Positions 1-5,453 of a DNA stretch of 5,543 nt are shown piece after piece. Source of the stretch: Deltaproteobacteria bacterium (lineage in GTDB: Bacteria > Bdellovibrionota_C > UBA2361 > OMII01); contig JALRCK010000172.1 in the NCBI GenBank assembly GCA_023262305.1, positions 1 through 5,543 on the forward strand, written 5' to 3'. A program made the translations under genes and the position numbers. Under the pieces are notes generated by a model. That model ran no database searches. It was not told the origin of the DNA and saw only the letters and a program-made list of their open reading frames with translations. Position 1 is the first letter of the stretch. Each line of letters opens with the position of its first letter.

Positions 1-429
1 GGAGAGAGCTTCTGGCACCGCATGGGGGATGTAGGATATCTCGATGAGGAAGGGTACCTCTACTACTGTGGTCGCAAATCTCACTCGGTGTATGCATCTT
101 CAGGTGTGTTCCACAGCGTGCCGTTGGAGGAGATCTTCAATGAGCTCCCGAAGGTCCGTCGCACAGCGCTCGTTGCAATTCGAGGTGGACGTGAGCCAGC
201 AATCGTAGTTGAGCCGTTTCCGCAGTTCTGGCCAGAGAGTGAGTCGGACCGACAGGTCTTCCTTGCGGAGCTGAAATCGTGCGCTGGAAAGTCGCACCTC
301 ACCGAAGGAATCAAGACGTTCTTCTTTCACAAGTCCTTTCCCGTAGATCCCCGCCACAATGCCAAAATATTCCGTGATAAGCTTGGCGACTGGGCTGACA
401 AATTGATTCAAGGGCAACGAGCCGCGTAA
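1..429 (+). CDS. oleC: OleC, olefin beta-lactone synthetase, C-terminal part (5' end outside window)
   Basis: This is the last 142 residues of an adenylate-forming (AMP-dependent synthetase) enzyme; the frame is open from base 1, so the N-terminal domain lies upstream of the window. Visible motifs are a WHRMGDVGYLD segment (the A7-like motif with the ribose-binding Asp), then CGRK at the hinge to the C-terminal lid domain, and near the end FPVDPRHNAKIFRDKL, where the Lys of NAKIFR sits at the conserved A10 lysine position. The HRMGDVGYLD and VDPRHNAKIFR versions of these motifs are those I associate with OleC rather than acyl-CoA ligases. In the known pathway OleC uses ATP to turn a 2-alkyl-3-hydroxyalkanoic acid into a cis-beta-lactone, which OleB decarboxylates to an olefin. 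The reductase OleD follows after 5 bases, which supports the assignment and suggests co-transcription. An ordinary fatty-acyl AMP ligase is the main alternative. Confidence 0.88.
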   Translation, partial: GESFWHRMGDVGYLDEEGYLYYCGRKSHSVYASSGVFHSVPLEEIFNELPKVRRTALVAIRGGREPAIVVEPFPQFWPESESDRQVFLAELKSCAGKSHLTEGIKTFFFHKSFPVDPRHNAKIFRDKLGDWADKLIQGQRAA

Positions 430-434
430 GACTT

Positions 435-1442
435 ATGACAAAGCGTTATCTCGTCACGGGTGGCGGTGGATTCGTAGGGAAGGCGCTCTGCAAAGAGCTG
501 AAGCGCCAAGGGCACTACGTTCTCTCACTCTCTCGAGGTGCGTATCCCGATCTTGAGGCCGCTGGGGTTCATACCAAGCAAGTTGACATTAGTAGCAACC
601 TTGATACTTGGGCTGGGCTCTTTGAGGGTATCGATGGGGTATTTCACACCGCAGCCAAAGTCGACATGTGGGGTGACTACCACGACTTCTACACGACTAA
701 CGTGATAGGCACTCGGAACGTCATGTCAGCGTGTCGGAGGGCGGGCGTGAAGCGCCTGGTGTATACCAGCTCTCCGAGCGTGATTCACACGGGCGAGAAT
801 CTGCGTAATGCGGACGAGTCGCTCCGATATCCCAAGCACTTCCACGCCTTTTATCCTCAGACCAAGGCTCAAGCAGAGGAGGAGGCTCTCGGAGCTGATC
901 ATCACGGAGTGATGCATACGGTAGCCCTGCGCCCTCACCTCATATGGGGACCAAACGATACGAACTTAATCCCAACGATCCTTGAGCGCGCTCGAGCTGG
1001 ACGTCTAACGCGGATTGGTGCTGGTGAAAACATGGTGGATCTCACCTACATCGATGACTGTGTACGGGCCCACATCCTTGCGATGAAGGCGCTTGAGAAC
1101 ACGCCAGACGTGGTGAGTGGTAAGGCCTACTTCATCAGCCAGGGTGACCCCGTGAACATGTGGCAGTGGATCAACCAGGTGCTTGAGGTGCACGGATTGT
1201 CACCGATTAAGCGCACACTTTCGACGCGCGTGGCGTACCCCTTGGCGTGCGCGATGGAGTACGGTGCAAGGGCACTGTCGTTGGTAGGTATAAAGGTTAC
1301 TCCGCTTCTTACGCGTTTTCTCGTATCGGAGATGTCAACAGACCACTACTTTAACATTGCGCGAGCAAAGAGAGACCTTGGCTACTTTCCCTCCTGCTCG
1401 ATCGCTGACGCCATGAAGAAGACCTTTGGAGCGGTGTCGTAG
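435..1442 (+). CDS. oleD: OleD, NAD(P)-dependent 2-alkyl-3-oxoalkanoate reductase
   Basis: This is a complete 335-residue extended short-chain dehydrogenase of the 3-beta-hydroxysteroid dehydrogenase/NSDHL type. The N-terminal Rossmann motif is TGGGGFVG (Gly9, Gly12, Gly15). TSS at 111-113 follows the fourth strand, and the catalytic pair is Tyr140 and Lys144 in YPQTK. ALRPHLIWGP (165-173) and the VDLTYIDDCVRAH segment (201-213) are typical of extended SDRs. OleD reduces the beta-keto acid made by OleA to the 3-hydroxy acid used by OleC, with NADPH in characterised members. The start ATG lies 5 bases after the oleC stop and has no strong Shine-Dalgarno sequence, so translation may be coupled to oleC. 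Length is normal and all key residues are present. Taken alone the family also contains sterol dehydrogenases; the adjoining oleC is what decides for OleD. OleA and OleB are not in the window and may lie upstream. Confidence 0.9.
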   Translation: MTKRYLVTGGGGFVGKALCKELKRQGHYVLSLSRGAYPDLEAAGVHTKQVDISSNLDTWAGLFEGIDGVFHTAAKVDMWGDYHDFYTTNVIGTRNVMSACRRAGVKRLVYTSSPSVIHTGENLRNADESLRYPKHFHAFYPQTKAQAEEEALGADHHGVMHTVALRPHLIWGPNDTNLIPTILERARAGRLTRIGAGENMVDLTYIDDCVRAHILAMKALENTPDVVSGKAYFISQGDPVNMWQWINQVLEVHGLSPIKRTLSTRVAYPLACAMEYGARALSLVGIKVTPLLTRFLVSEMSTDHYFNIARAKRDLGYFPSCSIADAMKKTFGAVS

Positions 1443-1446
1443 GGCG

Positions 1447-1470
1447 CGGACCCGGCGAGACGTGGTTCCG
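1447..1470. other. Weak hairpin between convergent oleD and pilin genes
   Basis: In the 33-base gap between the two convergent stop codons, bases 1447-1452 (CGGACC) can pair with 1464-1470 (GGTTCCG, one bulged T), leaving an 11-base loop. There is no T-run on either side, so this is not a canonical intrinsic terminator. It could help end transcription from either direction, or it may be chance. Confidence 0.2.
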
Positions 1471-1475
1471 AAGGC

Positions 1476-1850
1476 CTACTTGATCATGCCACCTTTGCTT
1501 GAGTCCCATGAAAACTTCTTTCCTGAGCCCTTGGGGTGAGAGGACTCACCCGTAAAGGCGACGTCGGTCGCTACGATAGTCAGAGAGACGCCGTCGGAGA
1601 GCTTTTGGATGCCAGGGAGTTGCGAGCACGTTTCTCCGGCGCAGCTCAGATACTTCTCATTTTCCAGGAAATACGCCTCCTCGGCCATCGCAACTGAACG
1701 GAGATCGATCTCCGCACGGGAGTCGAAGGCGTTCGCGCGATAGTGACTGTAGCGAGGGAGCGCGACCGCGATGAGTGCGCTCACTATTCCCATCACAACG
1801 AGTAATTCGATGAGGGTGAATCCATTTTGGTGGGGCGATTGTTGTTGCAT
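1476..1850 (-). CDS. Type IV major-pilin-like prepilin
   Basis: This 124-residue prepilin has a 10-residue leader ending in Gly10 and then FTLIELLVVMGIVSALIAVA, the class III signal cut by prepilin peptidase PilD between Gly10 and Phe11, after which Phe is N-methylated. Glu15 is the conserved mature Glu5. The mature protein is 114 residues: a hydrophobic helix, then a small globular part with Cys70 and Cys75 (a possible tight disulfide loop) and a SHPKGSGKKFSWDSSKGG ending that resembles deltaproteobacterial PilA-type pilins. It would be assembled at the inner membrane into a pilus or pseudopilus. The leader has no Lys or Arg, which is unusual. The ATG at 1850 has AAAGGG 8 bases upstream. It lies 81 bases downstream of the exported protein gene on the same strand. 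No pilus assembly genes are in view, so a minor pilin or type II secretion pseudopilin is possible; pilA is likely but not proven. Confidence 0.88.
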   Translation of the reverse strand: MQQQSPHQNGFTLIELLVVMGIVSALIAVALPRYSHYRANAFDSRAEIDLRSVAMAEEAYFLENEKYLSCAGETCSQLPGIQKLSDGVSLTIVATDVAFTGESSHPKGSGKKFSWDSSKGGMIK

Positions 1851-1858
1851 ACATGTAT

Positions 1859-1864
1859 CCCTTT
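1859..1864 (-). promoter_or_regulatory. Ribosome binding site of the pilin gene
   Basis: AAAGGG on the minus strand lies 8 bases before the ATG at 1850. It supports this start over an overlapping out-of-frame ATG at 1854. I found no convincing sigma-54 (-24/-12) or sigma-70 promoter in the 81-base gap, so transcription may come from upstream. Confidence 0.5.
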
Positions 1865-1931
1865 GGTTGATGCCTACAAGGGGTGATGTATCGGCGCTTT
1901 GAGGAGGAAGTTGCGCGCTCCCTGAACTTCG

Positions 1932-3041
1932 CTAGAACGTAGAGATCATGGAAGGGGTGCCGACCTTGGTTGCCGGGGTTCCCTTGGCTACCGCTTGTTC
2001 CTGTTGTTTAAGGAGGCGCCATTTTTTCAATGCGACGATGCATTGAGGGGTTTGCCAGCCCTCTCGATAGCACGTTACTGCAGGTAGGTTCGGAACGATT
2101 TGACCCGCTACATCGAGGAGCATGGCGCATCGCTCAAGGATGAGGCGTGTTCTCTCAAGGTTTGCGAGCTGGGCAACCGAGACTCCGGTTGGGTCGTTAA
2201 TAACCTTCAGGAGCTCTTTGAGCTCTCGTTTCCTCTGCTCGGTCGTGGAGAATGTATTCATCTCCTCAATCGCTTTCCTCTCCATGTCTATCTGATAGTC
2301 GCGCCTGATGGCTGGGGGTATCTGGAGGAGTCGCTCTCGAGCTTGAGTGATCTCACTTGATTCACTCTGCTCGCTTGAAGATTCGACAGGGGTTAGCGAT
2401 ACCGCTGAGATCTTGCACGCCATGCTTAGGGCTTGATCGTAAAGTGTTGCAGCATCATTGATCAACGTGCGCTTCTCCTCTGGCTCGGTGGCTGCCTGGT
2501 ACTTTTTGTTAACTTCGTTCAGGGTCTCTTCGACTTTTTCTATCCGTTCATTCAAGGCTGCAGAGATCCCTACTTTGAGAGCTGGGTCGACATCTGCCGC
2601 TGTTGTGCCGCTGTACACAGGGGTAACCTTTTGTTTCTGGTATGCGTCGATGCAGCTCTGGGCGCTAATACCATCACGAACGCAGATGCCCACCGGATTG
2701 GTCGAGTTAATTTCAAGAATCTGGTTCATGCGAGCAATACAGTTTGGATCTGTAGGGTTACCGGCGTATGAAAGATTTTGAAGGAGCTTTCCCATGCAGT
2801 TGGTATTGAGGTACTCCTCAAGTGCATTCACGAGGTCGTTAATAGCCTTTGTGCTCTTGGAGAGCTTAAACCGAGTCTCCGCCATTTCGAGTTTAATCTC
2901 ATTGAGTCCTACCGCGGCAGATATGTCGGCTCCAGCTGCGGGCTTGCCTGAGGGTTTTGGGGTTGGTTGAGCGTGCGTCTCAGAGCACGCGATGGATGCC
3001 ACGAGGAGGGGGAGAAGGGCGACGTGAAGGATCCGTTTCAT
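1932..3041 (-). CDS. Cysteine-rich exported coiled-coil protein or lipoprotein of unknown function
   Basis: I do not recognise this family. From the ATG at 3041 the product is 369 residues: MKRILH, then a hydrophobic core VALLPLLVASIAC, then a Pro-rich stretch (QPTPKPSGKP). Cys19 could be lipidated, although the lipobox (Ser-Ile-Ala-Cys) is imperfect; signal peptidase I could instead cut after Ala24 (Thr-His-Ala). Charged, heptad-like helices are seen near residues 45-78, 163-205 and 245-283, with a Ser/Glu-rich linker at 220-230. Eight cysteines follow Cys19 (82, 101, 120, 130, 209, 305, 324, 334), which suggests disulfides in an oxidising compartment. Residues 120-138 and 324-342 share C-x-R-[DE]-G-x5-C-I-x-A-x2-K. 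A longer frame starts at 3089 (385 residues) with AAGGGA only 3 bases upstream; the signal peptide favours 3041, although no clear Shine-Dalgarno precedes it. The pilin gene follows after 81 bases, so a pilus-related or envelope role is possible but inferred. Confidence 0.75.
   Translation of the reverse strand: MKRILHVALLPLLVASIACSETHAQPTPKPSGKPAAGADISAAVGLNEIKLEMAETRFKLSKSTKAINDLVNALEEYLNTNCMGKLLQNLSYAGNPTDPNCIARMNQILEINSTNPVGICVRDGISAQSCIDAYQKQKVTPVYSGTTAADVDPALKVGISAALNERIEKVEETLNEVNKKYQAATEPEEKRTLINDAATLYDQALSMACKISAVSLTPVESSSEQSESSEITQARERLLQIPPAIRRDYQIDMERKAIEEMNTFSTTEQRKRELKELLKVINDPTGVSVAQLANLERTRLILERCAMLLDVAGQIVPNLPAVTCYREGWQTPQCIVALKKWRLLKQQEQAVAKGTPATKVGTPSMISTF
2016..2072 (-). 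repeat. Cys-Ile motif, C-terminal copy, within the exported protein
   Basis: This encodes a 19-residue segment reading C-Y-R-E-G, five residues, then C-I-V-A-L-K-K. It matches the copy at 2628-2684 at Cys, Arg, Gly, Cys, Ile, Ala and Lys, with Asp/Glu and Lys/Arg exchanges at two more positions and no gaps. The similarity is at protein level, so it is probably an old duplication of a disulfide-closed helical turn. Confidence 0.6.
2628..2684 (-). repeat. Cys-Ile motif, central copy, within the exported protein
   Basis: This encodes a 19-residue segment reading C-V-R-D-G, five residues, then C-I-D-A-Y-Q-K, aligned without gaps to the C-terminal copy at 2016-2072. A looser third copy may lie N-terminal to it (Cys codons at 2796-2798 and 2739-2741), also ending in Asn-Cys-Ile-Ala but with a longer loop of 18 residues between the cysteines. 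Confidence 0.6.
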
Positions 3042-3056
3042 GACCAGATTGATATT

Positions 3057-3069
3057 CGGTACGTTACCG
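3057..3069. promoter_or_regulatory. Perfect 5-3-5 inverted repeat ahead of the exported protein gene
   Basis: CGGTA (3057-3061) and TACCG (3065-3069) are perfect inverted repeats around a 3-base centre. They lie 15 bases upstream of the preferred ATG at 3041, where an operator or a small 5' hairpin could act. If translation starts at 3089 instead, the repeat lies inside the coding region (Tyr-Gly-Asn-Val-Pro) and is probably chance. Confidence 0.25.
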
Positions 3070-3176
3070 TATGATGCCCGATGCGCCATCGGTCCCTTAC
3101 GAGGGGGATGAAAAAAGCTCCGTCGAAATGCTCAACAGCGCACGATTGTTCACCACCCTAGATAAGGTACCAGCGT

Positions 3177-3965
3177 TTACGAGGCTGCGCCAATCATTTT
3201 GTATATCTCGGGGCGTCGGTCTCGAAGCGCGGGGAACGCGGCGCGCCACTCTGTAACACATGACGCCTCTACATCCCCAAAAATGACCCGTTCATCGCTT
3301 GATAGCTGCGTCAGTTGGGTGCCATCTGGTCCAAAGAGAACGGAGTCTCCGCTGTACGTAAGGAGTGGGTCAGCTCCCGCCCGATTAACGCCCGCTACAT
3401 ATGCTTGATTCTCTATCGCGCGGGCGCGCAGAAGGGTGAGCCAATGTTCCCGTCGGCTCGTCGGCCAGTTGGCCACCACAACATAGAGATCCGTTTTCTC
3501 TGCGAGGGCAGAGAAGGGCAGCGGGAATCGAAGGTCGTAGCAAATGAATACGGAGCAACGGAGACCCTGCAACGAGGTTGTTAGTGTAGCGGTGCCCATC
3601 GAATAATTCGTGCTCTCGTCGCCGTATGAGAAGAGGTGAATTTTTCGGTAGCCTTCTGTTCGTCCGTCTGGGCTGCAGACCAGCGCGGTGTTGTATGCCT
3701 GGGTCGTAGACTCAGGTTGAGGAAGCGAGCCTATGGTGCATACGTTATGCGTCTGAGCTATGTGGGAGAGGAAGTGGGAGCCAAGTTCATAACACACGTG
3801 GGCGAGATCTCCGGTGGGTTTTGAAAAACCGCATGGAAACATCTCTGGAAAGACGAGGAGCTGGGCCCCGCCTCCAACTGCCTCTTCGGCGAGTGCCGTG
3901 CAGCGGGCGATATTCGCCGAGGGGTCGTTCCAGATAATATCCGTCTGCATGAGTGCTATCTTCAT
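3177..3965 (-). CDS. Nitrilase-superfamily carbon-nitrogen hydrolase, omega-amidase (YafV/Nit2)-like
   Basis: This is a complete 262-residue single-domain nitrilase-fold hydrolase, cytoplasmic with no signal peptide. The catalytic triad is visible: Glu41 in VFPEMFPCGF, Lys108 in GYRKIHLF, and nucleophile Cys142 in ICYDLRFP. NWPTSRREHW (166-175) and RAIENQAYVAGVNRAG (182-197) are as in YafV and Nit2, which hydrolyse 2-oxoglutaramate and 2-oxosuccinamate, the keto acids formed from Gln and Asn by transaminases. That substrate is inferred from motif resemblance. The start at ATG 3965 is preferred because GGAG (3972-3975) lies 6 bases upstream; an in-frame TTG at 3977 would place the ribosome site inside the gene. 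It is divergent from the aminotransferase gene at 4112, which fits a transaminase-amidase pairing but could be coincidence. Other nitrilase branches, such as N-carbamoyl or aliphatic amide hydrolases, are less likely alternatives. Confidence 0.88.
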   Translation of the reverse strand: MKIALMQTDIIWNDPSANIARCTALAEEAVGGGAQLLVFPEMFPCGFSKPTGDLAHVCYELGSHFLSHIAQTHNVCTIGSLPQPESTTQAYNTALVCSPDGRTEGYRKIHLFSYGDESTNYSMGTATLTTSLQGLRCSVFICYDLRFPLPFSALAEKTDLYVVVANWPTSRREHWLTLLRARAIENQAYVAGVNRAGADPLLTYSGDSVLFGPDGTQLTQLSSDERVIFGDVEASCVTEWRAAFPALRDRRPEIYKMIGAAS

Positions 3966-3971
3966 GGTACG

Positions 3972-3975
3972 CTCC
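3972..3975 (-). promoter_or_regulatory. Ribosome binding site deciding the nitrilase start
   Basis: GGAG on the minus strand is 6 bases before the ATG at 3965. It partly overlaps the in-frame TTG codon at 3975-3977, which argues against that TTG being the start. Confidence 0.6.
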
Positions 3976-4025
3976 AAGGGCTTTTACCCTCATTTGCAGC
4001 CGACGCCGCAACGGTTTACAGTAGA

Positions 4026-4038
4026 GGCGCTATGCGCC
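4026..4038. promoter_or_regulatory. Perfect GC-rich inverted repeat in the divergent intergenic region
   Basis: GGCGC, TAT, GCGCC form a perfect 5-bp inverted repeat with a 3-base centre. It lies 61 bases upstream of the nitrilase ATG and 74 bases upstream of the aminotransferase ATG. It could be an operator half-site pair or a leader hairpin. I found no convincing sigma-70 promoter to position it against. Confidence 0.35.
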
Positions 4039-4052
4039 GAGAGCCTTTACTC

Positions 4053-4066
4053 TGACCTTCTGGTCA
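4053..4066. promoter_or_regulatory. Second inverted repeat in the divergent region, followed by an A-run
   Basis: TGACC (4053-4057) and GGTCA (4062-4066) are perfect inverted repeats around TTCT, and an A-run follows to 4072. The polarity is wrong for an intrinsic terminator on either strand: A follows on the plus strand, and the T-run precedes the stem on the minus strand. A protein-binding palindrome is the more likely reading if it is functional. Confidence 0.35.
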
Positions 4067-4100
4067 AAAAAAGTCGAGGATTTTTCGGGCGCAACATTCG

Positions 4101-4107
4101 AGAGGGA
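4101..4107 (+). promoter_or_regulatory. Ribosome binding site of the DapL-like gene
   Basis: AGAGGGA lies 4 bases upstream of the ATG at 4112. It supports that start, which also matches the usual N-terminus of the family. Confidence 0.6.
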
Positions 4108-4111
4108 TCAG

Positions 4112-5341
4112 ATGAACGTTCAGAAGCTATTTGCTGAGAGGATAGGTGGGGAGCAATTTGGAAAGGTAAAGCAAACCTTCAAGTTCACCCTCATAAACAA
4201 CGCCAAGATGGAATTCATCGCGGCGCACCCTGACGTTAAGGTCATCGACATGGGAGTGGGTGAGCCAGAGGAGGTGACTGATCCTGGCGTAATCGAGACC
4301 CTCTTTACTCAGGCGCAACGCAAAGAGAATCGGATCTATCCGTGCAACGGTATCGTTGAGTTTCAAGAGGCAGCTGCCCGGTACCTCCAGCGGGATTTTG
4401 CCCTAAGCCTGGATCCTACAACTGAGGTGATGCACTGCGTTGGTACGAAAACAGCTCTCGCGCAGATCCCCCTCGCGTTCGTAAATCCTGGCGATAGGGT
4501 AGTGGCAACGGTTCCAGGCTATCCCGTGTTGCCGTGTGTCGCGCGTTGGCTTGGCGCTCAGATGATAAACGTGCCTCTCTATTCACGACACAACTTCCTC
4601 CCGGACATGGGGGAGTTTGAGTCGATGATCAAAAAAGAGCGACCCAAATTGGTGCTGCTCAACTATCCCAATAATCCGACAGGAGGAGTTGCGACGAAGG
4701 AGTTCTTTGCGCGAATGGTTGGTCTCGCGCACGAATACTCCTTTGTTATCGTACAGGACGCGGCATATGCGGACTTTGTGTACGAGGGCGGTTTCGTATC
4801 ACCGCTTCACATCGACGGTGGCAAAGATGTGACGCTTGAGTTGTACTCGCTCTCAAAGAGTTACAACATGCAGGGTTTCCGCCTCGGTTTTGTCGCAGGT
4901 GGCGCGCCATTGGTGAAGGCCTTTGCCTTAGTGAAGGACAACACCGACAACGGACAGTTCATCGCCATTCAAAAAGCTGGTATCCACGCGCTTGATAACT
5001 GTCAGGGCTTCCTCGCGGCGAACAAAGCGAAGTACGGACGACGCTTGGAGCGAGTCGCGGAGATCCTCAATAAAGCTGGTATCAAAGCTCGCCCGTCAGC
5101 TGGAACCTTCTACCTCTACATCGATGTACCCGAGAGCTACAGAGGAGTTTCGTTTGAAACAGCCCAGGCGATGGCAGATATGCTGATCAGCCGGTATGGG
5201 CTCATTACGGTGCCCTGGGATGAGGCGGGACGGTGTTTGAGGCTCTCGATGACCTTTGAGGTCGGAAACAAGGATTTTGCCTCAGAGGATGAGGTATTTC
5301 AGGCCCTTGAGAGCAGGCTCGTCCACGACCGGTTGGCTTGA
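4112..5341 (+). CDS. dapL: LL-diaminopimelate aminotransferase-like PLP enzyme
   Basis: This is a complete 409-residue fold-type I (class I/II) aminotransferase with no signal peptide. Visible features are the N-terminal FAERIGGEQFG, VIDMGVGEPEE (44-54), the phosphate-binding GTKTAL (111-116), Tyr137 in VPGYPV, NYPNNPTGGVA (184-194), Asp216 and Tyr219 in DAAYA, the PLP Schiff-base Lys249 in SLSKSYNMQGFRLGF, and Arg377 in LRLSM for the substrate carboxylate. KDNTDNGQFIAIQKAGI (275-291) and TVPWDEAG (366-373) are the versions I associate with DapL-type enzymes. DapL converts tetrahydrodipicolinate and glutamate directly to LL-2,6-diaminopimelate and 2-oxoglutarate, a short route to lysine and peptidoglycan. 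Substrate identity is inferred, because related paralogues can use other amino acids, including aromatic ones or Gln. It is divergent from the nitrilase-like amidase and 112 bases upstream of a probable dehydrogenase gene on the same strand. Confidence 0.82.
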   Translation: MNVQKLFAERIGGEQFGKVKQTFKFTLINNAKMEFIAAHPDVKVIDMGVGEPEEVTDPGVIETLFTQAQRKENRIYPCNGIVEFQEAAARYLQRDFALSLDPTTEVMHCVGTKTALAQIPLAFVNPGDRVVATVPGYPVLPCVARWLGAQMINVPLYSRHNFLPDMGEFESMIKKERPKLVLLNYPNNPTGGVATKEFFARMVGLAHEYSFVIVQDAAYADFVYEGGFVSPLHIDGGKDVTLELYSLSKSYNMQGFRLGFVAGGAPLVKAFALVKDNTDNGQFIAIQKAGIHALDNCQGFLAANKAKYGRRLERVAEILNKAGIKARPSAGTFYLYIDVPESYRGVSFETAQAMADMLISRYGLITVPWDEAGRCLRLSMTFEVGNKDFASEDEVFQALESRLVHDRLA

Positions 5342-5381
5342 TCCGGCTGGGAGGCTCTGCTAGCGTCTCCGAGATGGTAGG

Positions 5382-5427
5382 GTTGTTATCGACCCTCCTG
5401 CACGAGGGGCTCCCTCACGTCGACAAC
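5382..5427 (+). promoter_or_regulatory. Long imperfect hairpin between the DapL-like and dehydrogenase genes
   Basis: GTTG (5382-5385) plus TCGAC (5389-5393) pair with GTCGA plus CAAC (5419-5427), giving 9 bp with a 3-base bulge. Inside, CCTC (5394-5397) can pair with GAGG (5404-5407), and GAGGG can alternatively pair with CCCTC at 5412-5416. There is no T-run, so it is not a canonical terminator. A leader structure, an mRNA processing site or a weak terminator of the upstream gene are all possible. Confidence 0.3.
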
Positions 5428-5441
5428 AAGAGTCCCGCATC

Positions 5442-5448
5442 AAGGTAG
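5442..5448 (+). promoter_or_regulatory. Ribosome binding site of the 3'-terminal gene
   Basis: AAGGTAG lies 5 bases before the ATG at 5454 and supports the start of the truncated gene that runs off the window. Confidence 0.5.
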
Positions 5449-5453
5449 TGTTC

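Noticed and set aside
1907..1930. Inverted repeat GAAGTT...AACTTC between the exported protein and pilin genes
   Set aside because: It is a 6-bp, half AT stem with a 12-base loop and no T-run, and is not clearly better than chance; not called as a terminator.
1851..1931. Search for a sigma-54 promoter (TGGCAC-N5-TTGC) upstream of the pilin
   Set aside because: No match with the GG/GC doublets at the right spacing was found, and there is no good sigma-70 hexamer pair either.
2433..2781. Two overlapping plus-strand open frames of about 110 codons opposite the exported protein gene
   Set aside because: They are antisense to a long frame with a signal peptide, heptad-like helices and repeated Cys motifs. 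Their translations look like random hydrophobic and Cys-rich sequence with no recognisable domain.
3111..3133. T-run on the minus strand downstream of the nitrilase gene, preceded by a possible stem
   Set aside because: The only stem I can draw is 3-4 bp (GAGC with GCTT, including a G-T pair) around an 11-base loop, too weak to call a terminator.
3975..3977. In-frame TTG as an alternative nitrilase start adding four residues
   Set aside because: The GGAG ribosome site overlaps this codon and is correctly spaced for the ATG at 3965, whose product begins with the usual MKIALMQTD strand.
4053..4072. Stem-loop TGACC-TTCT-GGTCA beside a seven-base homopolymer, resembling an intrinsic terminator
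   Set aside because: On the plus strand the stem is followed by A, not T. On the minus strand the T-run comes before the stem. It also lies upstream of both divergent genes, where a terminator is not expected.
3814..4137. Plus-strand open frame of 107 codons spanning the nitrilase start and the divergent promoter region
   Set aside because: It overlaps the N-terminal coding region of the nitrilase on the other strand and runs into the start of the DapL-like gene in another frame. No motif or ribosome site supports it.
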